Assembly: GCA_918298275.1 (NCBI GenBank)
Contig: CAKJZO010000087.1
Location: 1-47,322, forward strand
Direction: 5' to 3'
DNA from: Spirochaetota bacterium
GTDB taxonomy: Bacteria > Spirochaetota > Spirochaetia > Sphaerochaetales > Sphaerochaetaceae
DNA length: 47,322 bases
Notes under the pieces: generated by a model
Database searches by the model: none
Told to the model about the DNA's origin: nothing
Seen by the model: only the letters and a program-made list of their open reading frames with translations
Part shown: one piece after another, positions 34,659-41,751 of the stretch
Numbering within the stretch: position 1 is the stretch's first letter
Layout of the letters: the number at the start of each line of letters is the position of its first letter
Made by a program: the position numbers and the translations under genes

Positions 34659-35243
34659 TCAGGAATAGGTCTTGATAATCAGATCGGCAACTTCCTTCTT
34701 TGAGACACTGCTGTCCATTGCCTTCTTCTCTATGTATCGGTGAGCCTGGCTTTCATCCATGCCGAGTGCTGATATCAGAAGCCATTTGGCCCTGTTGACT
34801 ATTCGGATCTCCTTCATCTTTTCCTCAAGGGACAGGGTTTTCTTCTCAAGGTTCCTCAGTCTTTCACGGGTTGCGGTCATCCATTCAAGAGCGTTGGAAA
34901 GAGAATTCCGGGACAGCGGCTTCAAAAGAGTATAGACCCCGTGCATCAGGACATTTTCGGAGATTGTATCCTGCAGGTCCGGAGGCAGAAGCAGAAGAGA
35001 AACTGCACTCTTGGAAGAAACCACATCAATGGAGAATTCGACTCCGTTATCATCCCTGCAAGGAGAATTGATTATCACGAAATCATAACTCATGGCATTC
35101 CATTCACGTCTGGCAGCGCTGACACTTGAGACAAACCGAATCGGATAATAGCGGGATTCGGGCATAAGGGAAGACAGTGTGGCATGCAGGATCTCTCCCG
35201 CACATACAATGAGGACACTGTATTTCCTTTCTTCCAATTCCAT
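34659..35243 (-). CDS. ANTAR-domain RNA-binding antiterminator with pseudo-receiver
   Basis: 194 aa. Residues 8-120 fold like a response-regulator receiver but lack its chemistry: the acidic pair is Cys-Ala (VLIVCAGE), and the phosphoacceptor position is Asn (DFVIINSP); the conserved Lys is kept (TLLKPL). A coiled-coil linker (RLRNLEKKTLSLEEKM) leads to the C-terminal ANTAR domain, about residues 135-190 (RAKWLLISALGMDESQAHRYIEKKAMDSSVSKKEVADLII). ANTAR domains bind paired RNA hairpins with hexaloops and block terminators. Last gene of the glutamate synthase operon, 28 bases after glnA; a run of eight T follows its stop. It probably controls the two terminator-bearing leaders at 41.5-41.7 kb. 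Confidence 0.88.
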   Translation of the reverse strand: MELEERKYSVLIVCAGEILHATLSSLMPESRYYPIRFVSSVSAARREWNAMSYDFVIINSPCRDDNGVEFSIDVVSSKSAVSLLLLPPDLQDTISENVLMHGVYTLLKPLSRNSLSNALEWMTATRERLRNLEKKTLSLEEKMKEIRIVNRAKWLLISALGMDESQAHRYIEKKAMDSSVSKKEVADLIIKTYS

Positions 35244-35271
35244 CAGTTGATGCCCCTCCCCAATGTTTCGT

Positions 35272-36483
35272 TTACCTATTGCAGTAGATCGACAGGATTT
35301 CCGATGGGATGTGTTCTCTGATGAAGCTGCTGGATGCAGCAACCTTGCACGCTTCATTGAAGGAACCCGGAAGTTGCTCATAGGAGGAAAGCACATCACT
35401 TCCAGCAGTAAAGAGGTTGATATCCGAAGGGCTGCATAGCTGCAGGCGTTTTCCGATTCCGTCCAGACAGGCATGGATAACCAAAGCGAAGGCAAGGTAC
35501 GGATTGGCTGTCGGATCTGCCGAACGCAACTCTACCCTCCTGTATTCTCCTTCCGCAGCCGGTATCCTGACCAGCGGAGAACGGTTCTCGCAGGACCATG
35601 ACACATAACGAGGAGCCTTATGACTTCCCAGACGCTGATAGGAGACTTCGCTCGGATTCAGGAATGCCGTCATCGACCTTGCATTGGCAAGTATGCCTGC
35701 AATCATCTGCGACAATGTTTCCTCTTTGTCCAGCTGCTTTAACGAAATATTGATATGGAAGCCATTTCCGGGAGCATCTTGTATGGGTTTTGGTGAAAAA
35801 TCTGCGACCAAACCATTGTTATAGGCTACCGTTTTGACAACGCGCTGGAATGTCATGGCATTATCTGCAGCCGCCAGAGCACCGGAATATTTGAAATCGA
35901 TCTCATTCTGTCCGGGTCCCTGTTCGTGATGCGAACGCTCCGGAAGAATTCCCATACGTTCCAATGTAAGACAGATTTCTCGGCGAACATTCTCCCCTTT
36001 GTCCTCCGGTGCAATGTCCATGTATCCGGCCTCGTCAGACGGAATCCTGGTGGGCTTTCCGTTTTCGTCGCGCTGGAAGAGATAGAACTCCAGTTCCGAA
36101 CCGAAGTTGAACTCGTAACCCATCTTCTCGGCATCCGAGACGGCATTCTTGAGCAGCCGTCTGGTATCACAACCGAAGGGCGTCCCGTCCGAAAGAGTGA
36201 TGTCGGAGAACATCTGTACCACCCGACCGTGTTCCGGTCTCCAAGGCAGCGGCACAAGGGTATTCGGTTCCGGATGGAGAAGCAGATCGCTGCGTGCCTC
36301 ATCTCCGAATCCTGCGACTGCCGAAGCATCGAAGGATACTCCGTGTTCGAAAGCTCTCGGCAATTCATCAGCCATTATCGAGATGTTCTTCTGCTTTCCG
36401 AAAACATCACAGTAGGCGATACGGACGAACTTGACGTCCTCTTCTCTCGTGTATTGTATGACTTCATCTTTTGAATAGTTCAT
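35272..36483 (-). CDS. glnA: glutamine synthetase, type I (short form)
   Basis: 403 aa, shorter than the 440-470 aa of most GSI. Active-site motifs: GSELEFYLF, SHHEQGPGQNEIDF, GNGFHINISL, NRSPLVRIPA and RRVELRSADPTANPYLA. Makes glutamine from glutamate, ammonia and ATP. The start at 36483 has GAGGGTGG close upstream; the longer frame overlaps the previous gene. The adenylylation-site loop (Tyr near the C-terminus) is not clear to me. Sixth gene of the split glutamate synthase operon; a GSIII gene lies on the opposite arm. Confidence 0.93.
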   Translation of the reverse strand: MNYSKDEVIQYTREEDVKFVRIAYCDVFGKQKNISIMADELPRAFEHGVSFDASAVAGFGDEARSDLLLHPEPNTLVPLPWRPEHGRVVQMFSDITLSDGTPFGCDTRRLLKNAVSDAEKMGYEFNFGSELEFYLFQRDENGKPTRIPSDEAGYMDIAPEDKGENVRREICLTLERMGILPERSHHEQGPGQNEIDFKYSGALAAADNAMTFQRVVKTVAYNNGLVADFSPKPIQDAPGNGFHINISLKQLDKEETLSQMIAGILANARSMTAFLNPSEVSYQRLGSHKAPRYVSWSCENRSPLVRIPAAEGEYRRVELRSADPTANPYLAFALVIHACLDGIGKRLQLCSPSDINLFTAGSDVLSSYEQLPGSFNEACKVAASSSFIREHIPSEILSIYCNR

Positions 36484-36499
36484 TTCACCACCCTCTCTA

Positions 36500-37225
36500 T
36501 CAGTTCGCAACATACATTTGACGGTACGGATTTTCACTGTCAGGTGTAATCACCGTGAAGATACCTGATAGTATCTCTTTTAAATCCAGATTGAAAATAC
36601 TACAGTACTCCGAAAGTAACGATTCCAGCTCTTTCATATCTTCTTCAACGGCTGTATGAACCTTGACCTGACTGGGAAACACTACATCCCTGCAGTCCGA
36701 GCGCAGGAAAACCTTGCCGCCATGCATTCCCGTACACGGGAAGAATCCGACACACTTCTTTTGCGGTTCATCCAGGTTCAGAACCACGATGACTCCTCCG
36801 GCCTGATATTCTCCCAGGAAACTTCCGGCCCGCCCTCCGATTATCATGAGAGGAACTTTATCCTTGTATGCCTTCACATGAATACCCGCACGGTATCCCG
36901 CATTGCCGCGTACATAGATTTTCCCGCCCCGCATCGCATAGCCTGCTGCATCGCCGATATTGCCGTGAATCAGGATCGTACCGTCATTCATGGTATCTCC
37001 CACTGCATCCTGGGCGTTACCCATTACGGTGATTATGCCTCCATTGAAATATGAACCCAGGGCATTGCCCGGAATCCCTTCTATGGTAATGTTCTTGCCT
37101 GACATCCCGGAAGCGATGAACCTCTGGCCGCAACAACCGGTAATCAGGCAACTGTCACAGGCATTCCTGATCTGCTCATTGAGAGCCCTATGGTCTTTGT
37201 CCTGTGCTCTGATTACTACACTCAC
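36500..37225 (-). CDS. glutamate synthase GXGXG-domain subunit
   Basis: 241 aa standalone beta-helix domain that corresponds to the C-terminal part of GltB. Repeated glycine pattern is visible in GNALGSYFNGGIITVMGNAQDAVGDTMNDG, cited as the region of residues 53-82, then GNIGDAAGYAMRGGKIYVRGNAGYRAG and GGRAGSFLGEYQAGG. It has a structural role, scaffolding the FMN subunit. Overlaps the preceding reductase gene by four bases. Confidence 0.92.
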   Translation of the reverse strand: MSVVIRAQDKDHRALNEQIRNACDSCLITGCCGQRFIASGMSGKNITIEGIPGNALGSYFNGGIITVMGNAQDAVGDTMNDGTILIHGNIGDAAGYAMRGGKIYVRGNAGYRAGIHVKAYKDKVPLMIIGGRAGSFLGEYQAGGVIVVLNLDEPQKKCVGFFPCTGMHGGKVFLRSDCRDVVFPSQVKVHTAVEEDMKELESLLSEYCSIFNLDLKEILSGIFTVITPDSENPYRQMYVAN

Positions 37226-38454
37226 ACTGAACCTCCGAATTTGCTCCTGCGTATCTCTTTGGAAAACGCCGCTGTTGTCGCGACTTTCTTCAGAATCTCG
37301 AAATTCACTGACGAAAGCGGTATCCGTTCGCGGATCATTGAGGTATAGATCCCCGCCCTCTCGCCGCAGTTCACAAGCATGAATCCCTTAAGGCAGTTGT
37401 CCTTGATATACAGTCTCCTGACCGAGGTTTCTGTCTTCTCCTCATACAATTCCCCCTCATACGTCCCTGCTGTCATCACATGCAAGCCGAAAAAACCTAT
37501 GGAGTTCATCGGTATTGCCTTATCAAACACTTCCGAACCTCCGGCCATACCGATGCCGGCAGCATATCCCTGCATATATGCATTGGGCAGAATAGCCATC
37601 ACCTTCTTCTGACCGCTCGAAATATCCAGAGCCTCGGAACAATCCCCTGCGGCATAGATCCCATCCAACGAGGTCCTCATGTTTTCATCTACAATTATTC
37701 CTCTGTTCACAGCAGCTCCGATATCTCTGACAATTGCCGTGTTCGCCCTCACCCCGACAGCCAAAACCAGTACATCGAAGTCGACACTCTGCCCGCTTCG
37801 GAGAACAGCTTTATGACTTTCAAACCTGGAAACACTGTCATTGAGATGGAAAGTTATTCCATGCTTCTCCAGATGACTCTGAATCATTGCGGCACACTCA
37901 GTATCCAGAATGCTGGACAGAACGCGATCCGAAAGGTCACAGACGGTGACACTGCCGACCCTATTCACTATGCCCTCGGCACATTTGAGACCTATCAGCC
38001 CGGCTCCCACAATCAGGACCCTGCTATCCCCATCTATGACCTTTTCCAATCCGAGTGCATCATCCAAGGTCATGAAACCGAACTTTTTCTCGACCTTATC
38101 GAGTCCCTCGAACGGTGGAACGAACGGGTTCGAACCGGTAGCAACGCAGAGTGCCGTATACGGGAGCTCTGCCCCGTCATCCATCATCACGACTCTTTTT
38201 TCATTGTCGATACCGACAGCCCTGACTCCGTACAGAACACGACAGCACATCCGGTCATAGAAATCCCTGTCCCTATAACCGATGCGTTTTATGTCTGTTT
38301 TTCCCTCTAGGTAGTATGAAATAAGCGGCCGACAGTACACCGGATGCTTCTCGGCAGAGATCACTGTTATTCTTCCTTCTGAATCTAGACTTCTGATTCC
38401 TTCTATGCAACCGGCTGCTGCCACGCCGTTTCCGACAATCACATACTCTGCCAT
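37222..38454 (-). CDS. NAD(P)H/FAD oxidoreductase subunit of the glutamate synthase set
   Basis: 410 aa pyridine nucleotide-disulfide-type reductase: FAD motif YVIVGNGVAAAGCIEGIR, NAD motif VLIVGAGLIGLKCAEGI, GIYAAGDCSEA. It resembles the NirB/rubredoxin reductase branch rather than GltD. Within this operon it probably feeds electrons from NAD(P)H, through the Fe-S protein encoded just before it, to the FMN subunit. The start lies three bases after the Fe-S gene. Confidence 0.87.
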   Translation of the reverse strand: MAEYVIVGNGVAAAGCIEGIRSLDSEGRITVISAEKHPVYCRPLISYYLEGKTDIKRIGYRDRDFYDRMCCRVLYGVRAVGIDNEKRVVMMDDGAELPYTALCVATGSNPFVPPFEGLDKVEKKFGFMTLDDALGLEKVIDGDSRVLIVGAGLIGLKCAEGIVNRVGSVTVCDLSDRVLSSILDTECAAMIQSHLEKHGITFHLNDSVSRFESHKAVLRSGQSVDFDVLVLAVGVRANTAIVRDIGAAVNRGIIVDENMRTSLDGIYAAGDCSEALDISSGQKKVMAILPNAYMQGYAAGIGMAGGSEVFDKAIPMNSIGFFGLHVMTAGTYEGELYEEKTETSVRRLYIKDNCLKGFMLVNCGERAGIYTSMIRERIPLSSVNFEILKKVATTAAFSKEIRRSKFGGSV

Positions 38455-38457
38455 GAA

Positions 38458-38886
38458 TCACCTCTCTTCGTATACGATTGCCTTGTTGGGGCATCCTTTC
38501 ACACATGCAGGTTCACCGCATGAATTCTGAAGACAGAGTTCGCATTTCTGCATCACCCCGTCTTTATCCGGAGCAAGTGCCCCGAAAGGACAGACGAGAA
38601 CACAGGTATAGCATCCGACACATCTATCCCTGTCTATCCTGATTACACCGTTCTCCCGGGACAGGGCTCCCGCAATACAACTCTTGACGCAAATCGGATC
38701 CTCGCAGTGACGGCAGGAAACTGCGTAGGAAATCCTGTCGGTTCCTTCGATGTGTATGCGGGGATAGATGGGTTTCCCCTTCAGGGCATAAGCCATGTCC
38801 GATAGCCCGGAGTTGGCAAATGCGCAGTTATACTCGCACAGATGACAGCCCAAACACCATTGTTCATCCACATATATTCTCTTCAT
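38458..38886 (-). CDS. polyferredoxin-type 4Fe-4S electron carrier
   Basis: 142 aa with at least three to four Cys clusters: CLGCHLCEYNC, CRHCEDPICVKSC, CVGCYTCVLVCPFG and CELCLQNSCGEPACVKGCP. This is the layout of HycB/CooF-like electron-transfer subunits. Located between the FMN subunit and the FAD reductase of the split glutamate synthase, so it probably bridges the two. It starts four bases after the preceding stop. Confidence 0.9.
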   Translation of the reverse strand: MKRIYVDEQWCLGCHLCEYNCAFANSGLSDMAYALKGKPIYPRIHIEGTDRISYAVSCRHCEDPICVKSCIAGALSRENGVIRIDRDRCVGCYTCVLVCPFGALAPDKDGVMQKCELCLQNSCGEPACVKGCPNKAIVYEER

Positions 38887-38890
38887 ATGC

Positions 38891-40396
38891 TCATGCTCCT
38901 GCGTGTGAAATACCCAGAATCTGGAGTTCTTTCTCGGTCAGTCCTATACCTCTGAGCATCAGACGGTTGCCCCTCAGAGCTTCTATGGAGTTGATTCCCA
39001 TTCCGCCCATCAGCTCCTTGATTTCATGGTTCCATGCGGTCATCAGATTCACGAGACGCTCACTTCCGATATCCGGATTCAAACGCTTAACCAACTCCGG
39101 ATTCTGAGTGGCGATTCCCCAGTTGCACTTTCCTGTCTGGCATGTCCTGCACAGATGACAACCCAAGGCCAGAAGTGCAGCAGTGGCTATATAGCATGCA
39201 TCTGCACCGAGAGCCACAGCTTTTACCACATCTGCCGCACTTCGGATGGACCCGCCTGCAACAAGTGAGACGTTGTTGCGTATTCCCTCGTCACGCAGTC
39301 TCTGATCCACAGCCGCCAGGGCAAGCTCTATGGGAATACCTACATGATCCCTGATTCTCGTCGGAGCTGCACCGGTGCCGCCCCTGAATCCGTCGATGGC
39401 TATGATGTCGGCACCGCTTCTGGCTATGCCGCTTGCAATTGCCGCAATGTTGTGTACTGCGGCAACCTTTACTATCACGGGTTTTTCGTACTTCGTGGCT
39501 TCCTTCAGGGAGAAGACCAGCTGTCTCAGGTCCTCGATGGAATAGATGTCATGATGCGGGGCCGGTGAAATAGCATCGGAGCCTTCCGGAATCATCCTGG
39601 TTCTGGAAATATCTCCGACTATCTTCATTCCCGGCAGATGCCCGCCGATACCGGGTTTGGCACCCTGCCCCATCTTGATTTCTATGGCCGCTCCGGCCTC
39701 CAGATAGTCCTCATGCACTCCGAAACGACCGCTTGCGACCTGCACTATCGTGTTGGCACCGTACTGATAGAAATCTTCATGAAGACCTCCCTCTCCTGTG
39801 TTGTACAGGATTCCCAATCGGCTTGCGGCTCTTGCAAGTGAAGCATGTGCGTTGTAACTGATGGAACCGTAACTCATTGCGGAAAACATCACAGGCATGG
39901 AAAGCTCTATCTGGGGAGGAATATCGCAGATGATCTTTCCATCTCCGTCCCTACTGATCTTTTCCGGTTTCTTTCCCAGCGTCACCCGGGTTTCCATCGG
40001 CTCTCGGAGAGGATCTATAGGCGGATTCGTAACCTGTGAAGCATTGATGAGGATTCTGTCCCAGTAGACCGGAAGCGGCTTCGGATTTCCCATGGATGAG
40101 AGCAGAACACCGCCGCTTGATGCCTGCTTGTATATCTCCTTGATCGTGTCATTCTGCCAGTTTGCGTTCTCTCTGAGCACACAGTCGCTCTTGACTATTT
40201 TCAGAGCTCTGGTAGGACACAGCGATACGCATCTCTGACAGTCTACGCACTTTCTCTCGTCACTCATCATAATCCCGCGCTCGGGACTGTAGTGGTGGAC
40301 CTCGTTTGCACATTGGCGCTCACATACACGACAGGTGATGCATCTGGCCTCGTTGCGGATTACTTCGAATTCAGGATAGATGAAATCAACCGTCAT
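38891..40396 (-). CDS. gltB: glutamate synthase FMN-binding (central) subunit with N-terminal ferredoxin domain
   Basis: 501 aa archaeal-type glutamate synthase core. Residues 15-65 hold two 4Fe-4S motifs (CITCRVCERQCANE, CVDCQRCVSLCP). The remainder is the FMN barrel: GEGGLHEDFYQYGANTIVQVASGRFGV, cited as the area near residue 200, IEIKMGQGAKPGIGGHLPG, SAPHH-type loop ISPAPHHDIYSIEDL, and CHLCRTCQTGKCNWGIATQ with the 3Fe-4S cysteines. Makes two glutamates from 2-oxoglutarate with ammonia delivered from the glutaminase subunit. Its ATG overlaps the stop of the glutaminase gene. Confidence 0.95.
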   Translation of the reverse strand: MTVDFIYPEFEVIRNEARCITCRVCERQCANEVHHYSPERGIMMSDERKCVDCQRCVSLCPTRALKIVKSDCVLRENANWQNDTIKEIYKQASSGGVLLSSMGNPKPLPVYWDRILINASQVTNPPIDPLREPMETRVTLGKKPEKISRDGDGKIICDIPPQIELSMPVMFSAMSYGSISYNAHASLARAASRLGILYNTGEGGLHEDFYQYGANTIVQVASGRFGVHEDYLEAGAAIEIKMGQGAKPGIGGHLPGMKIVGDISRTRMIPEGSDAISPAPHHDIYSIEDLRQLVFSLKEATKYEKPVIVKVAAVHNIAAIASGIARSGADIIAIDGFRGGTGAAPTRIRDHVGIPIELALAAVDQRLRDEGIRNNVSLVAGGSIRSAADVVKAVALGADACYIATAALLALGCHLCRTCQTGKCNWGIATQNPELVKRLNPDIGSERLVNLMTAWNHEIKELMGGMGINSIEALRGNRLMLRGIGLTEKELQILGISHAGA

Positions 40397-41490
40397 TACT
40401 CCACCCCCTTGTTTACCCTGACAACTACAGGCTCTCCGCCTCTGGGGGCCCAGATGTTCTCTGCATCAGGTTCCATCGTACGTATGGCAGCTTCCTCGCT
40501 GGCAATGAATACCCTGTCATCCTTCTCACCGACCACCATGGACCTGAGTTTCAGACGATCGTTCAAAGCCATAAGTCCGCCATCGAAACCAAGGATTATA
40601 GAGAAAGGCCCGGTTATCAGAAGACTCGGAAATACTGTTCTGAGAAAAGCGTGCCTCTTGCTGAGTTCCCGATCTTTCTCACCTGCAATGGTGCTCCAGA
40701 ACGGTGCGGCTATGACGTTTGCGGCCTCTTCCAGAGTCAGGCCCTGCCTGCGGACCAGGTAGTCCAGGATATAGGTAATCACTTCGGTATCGGTCTGCAG
40801 CGTACATTTGTAACCGAACATTTCTATGAATCTGCGGTTGGCATCATAGGAGGAGATTTCACCGTTGTGGACAACCGAATAATCCAGAAGCGTAAACGGA
40901 TGTGCCCCACCCCACCAGCCCGGTGTATTGGTCGGATATCTTCCATGGGCAGTCCAGCTGTAGCCTTCATATTCCTCCAGTCTGTAGAATTCGCCTACGT
41001 CTTCCGGAAAACCGACGGCTTTGAAGGTGCCCATGTTCTTTCCGCTGGAAAAAACATAAGCCCCGCTGATGCTGGAGTTGATCTTCATTACCGCGCGGGC
41101 TACGAATTCCTTCTCATCCAGCTGCAGATTTGCCAGCATCGACTTGAGCGGATCCAGGAAATAGCGCCATATGATCGGTTCGTCAGTAATCTCCGGAATC
41201 TTGCGTGTAGGGATGATTTCGGATTTGACTATCTCGAAATACTCTTTGAGGAATACTTCGCATTCCTTCTGAGTGGATCTGTCATCGAAGAAGACATGCA
41301 GAGCATAGTACTCTTTCATATCCGGATAGATTCCGTATCCGGAAAAACCACCGCCGAGACCATTGCTTCTGTCGTGCATCGGTTTCATGGAATTGACTAT
41401 CATCCCGCCCGACATGGTCCGGCCTTCCCTTGAGATGACTGCGGAAATGGCGCAGCCTGAAGGTATGCGTATCTGTCCTTCCTTTTCCAT
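40396..41490 (-). CDS. glutamate synthase class II glutaminase subunit
   Basis: 364 aa. N-terminal nucleophile-type glutaminase: Cys13 in PSGCAISAVIS, then NGLGGGFSGYGIYP, AHGRYPTNTPGW, HNGEISSYDANRR and LQTDTEVITYILD. It corresponds to the amidotransferase domain of GltB encoded as its own gene and hydrolyses glutamine. First gene of the seven-gene operon. Start chosen at 41490 (AGAGG seven bases upstream); the frame extends to 41580, but that stretch forms the leader terminator, so it is not coding. Confidence 0.9.
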   Translation of the reverse strand: MEKEGQIRIPSGCAISAVISREGRTMSGGMIVNSMKPMHDRSNGLGGGFSGYGIYPDMKEYYALHVFFDDRSTQKECEVFLKEYFEIVKSEIIPTRKIPEITDEPIIWRYFLDPLKSMLANLQLDEKEFVARAVMKINSSISGAYVFSSGKNMGTFKAVGFPEDVGEFYRLEEYEGYSWTAHGRYPTNTPGWWGGAHPFTLLDYSVVHNGEISSYDANRRFIEMFGYKCTLQTDTEVITYILDYLVRRQGLTLEEAANVIAAPFWSTIAGEKDRELSKRHAFLRTVFPSLLITGPFSIILGFDGGLMALNDRLKLRSMVVGEKDDRVFIASEEAAIRTMEPDAENIWAPRGGEPVVVRVNKGVE

Positions 41491-41514
41491 TCGCCTCTTC
41501 TCCTTCAGAGAAAT

Positions 41515-41581
41515 AAAAAAAGCAAAGGCGCTCATTGGCATACGGAATCTATCCATATGTGAATGAACGCCTTTGCTCATT
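41515..41581 (-). promoter_or_regulatory. ANTAR-type attenuator leader of the glutamate synthase operon
   Basis: Minus strand. Hairpin 1: AATGAGC (41575-41581) and GTTCATT (41562-41568) pair over seven bases (one G-U) around the hexaloop AAAGGC, A at 1 and G at 4. Hairpin 2: 41539-41559, stem CATATGG/CCGTATG with loop beginning ATAG. Terminator: 16-base arms (41562-41577 and 41521-41536) with one G-U, then six T residues (41515-41520). The loop and 3' arm of hairpin 1 are the 5' arm of the terminator, so the two structures exclude each other. Target of the ANTAR protein by inference. Confidence 0.7.
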
Positions 41582-41588
41582 TTTAGCT

Positions 41589-41618
41589 GTTATACCCCAA
41601 GGCTTTGCGAAATGTCAA
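41589..41618 (-). promoter_or_regulatory. promoter of the split glutamate synthase operon
   Basis: Minus strand TTGACA (41613-41618), 18-base spacer, TATAAC (41589-41594). The transcript would begin near 41582, exactly at the first base of hairpin 1. Confidence 0.7.
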
Positions 41619-41634
41619 GGAAGTGGCATAGCAG

Positions 41635-41664
41635 TTGACATCATCGGCGTTGTTGGTCTATAGT
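41635..41664 (+). promoter_or_regulatory. promoter of glnN-amtB
   Basis: Perfect TTGACA (41635-41640), 18-base spacer, TATAGT (41659-41664). Start expected near 41671, a few bases before the leader hairpin. The two divergent promoters lie back to back with their -35 boxes 16 bases apart. Confidence 0.7.
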
Positions 41665-41674
41665 CATCGCAAAT

Positions 41675-41720
41675 GAAGGCAAAGGCGTCTTCGGGTTTCA
41701 TACCCGGGGACGCCTTTTTT
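41675..41720 (+). promoter_or_regulatory. ANTAR-type attenuator leader of glnN-amtB
   Basis: Hairpin 1: GAAGGC (41675-41680) and GTCTTC (41687-41692), six pairs with one G-U around hexaloop AAAGGC (41681-41686). Hairpin 2: CGGGT/ACCCG (41692-41706). Terminator: AAAGGCGTC (41681-41689) with GACGCCTTT (41709-41717), then T-run to 41720. The loop and 3' arm of hairpin 1 again form the terminator 5' arm. Same hexaloop as the opposite leader, otherwise different stems. Confidence 0.7.
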
Positions 41721-41751
41721 CGTATCACTGACCGATGCAAGGAGTTTTGAA

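Noticed and set aside
41491-41580. Extended N-terminus for the glutaminase subunit starting at 41580
   Set aside because: The extra 30 codons are the leader terminator and hairpins; the internal ATG at 41490 has a ribosome-binding site and places the catalytic Cys near the N-terminus as in the family.
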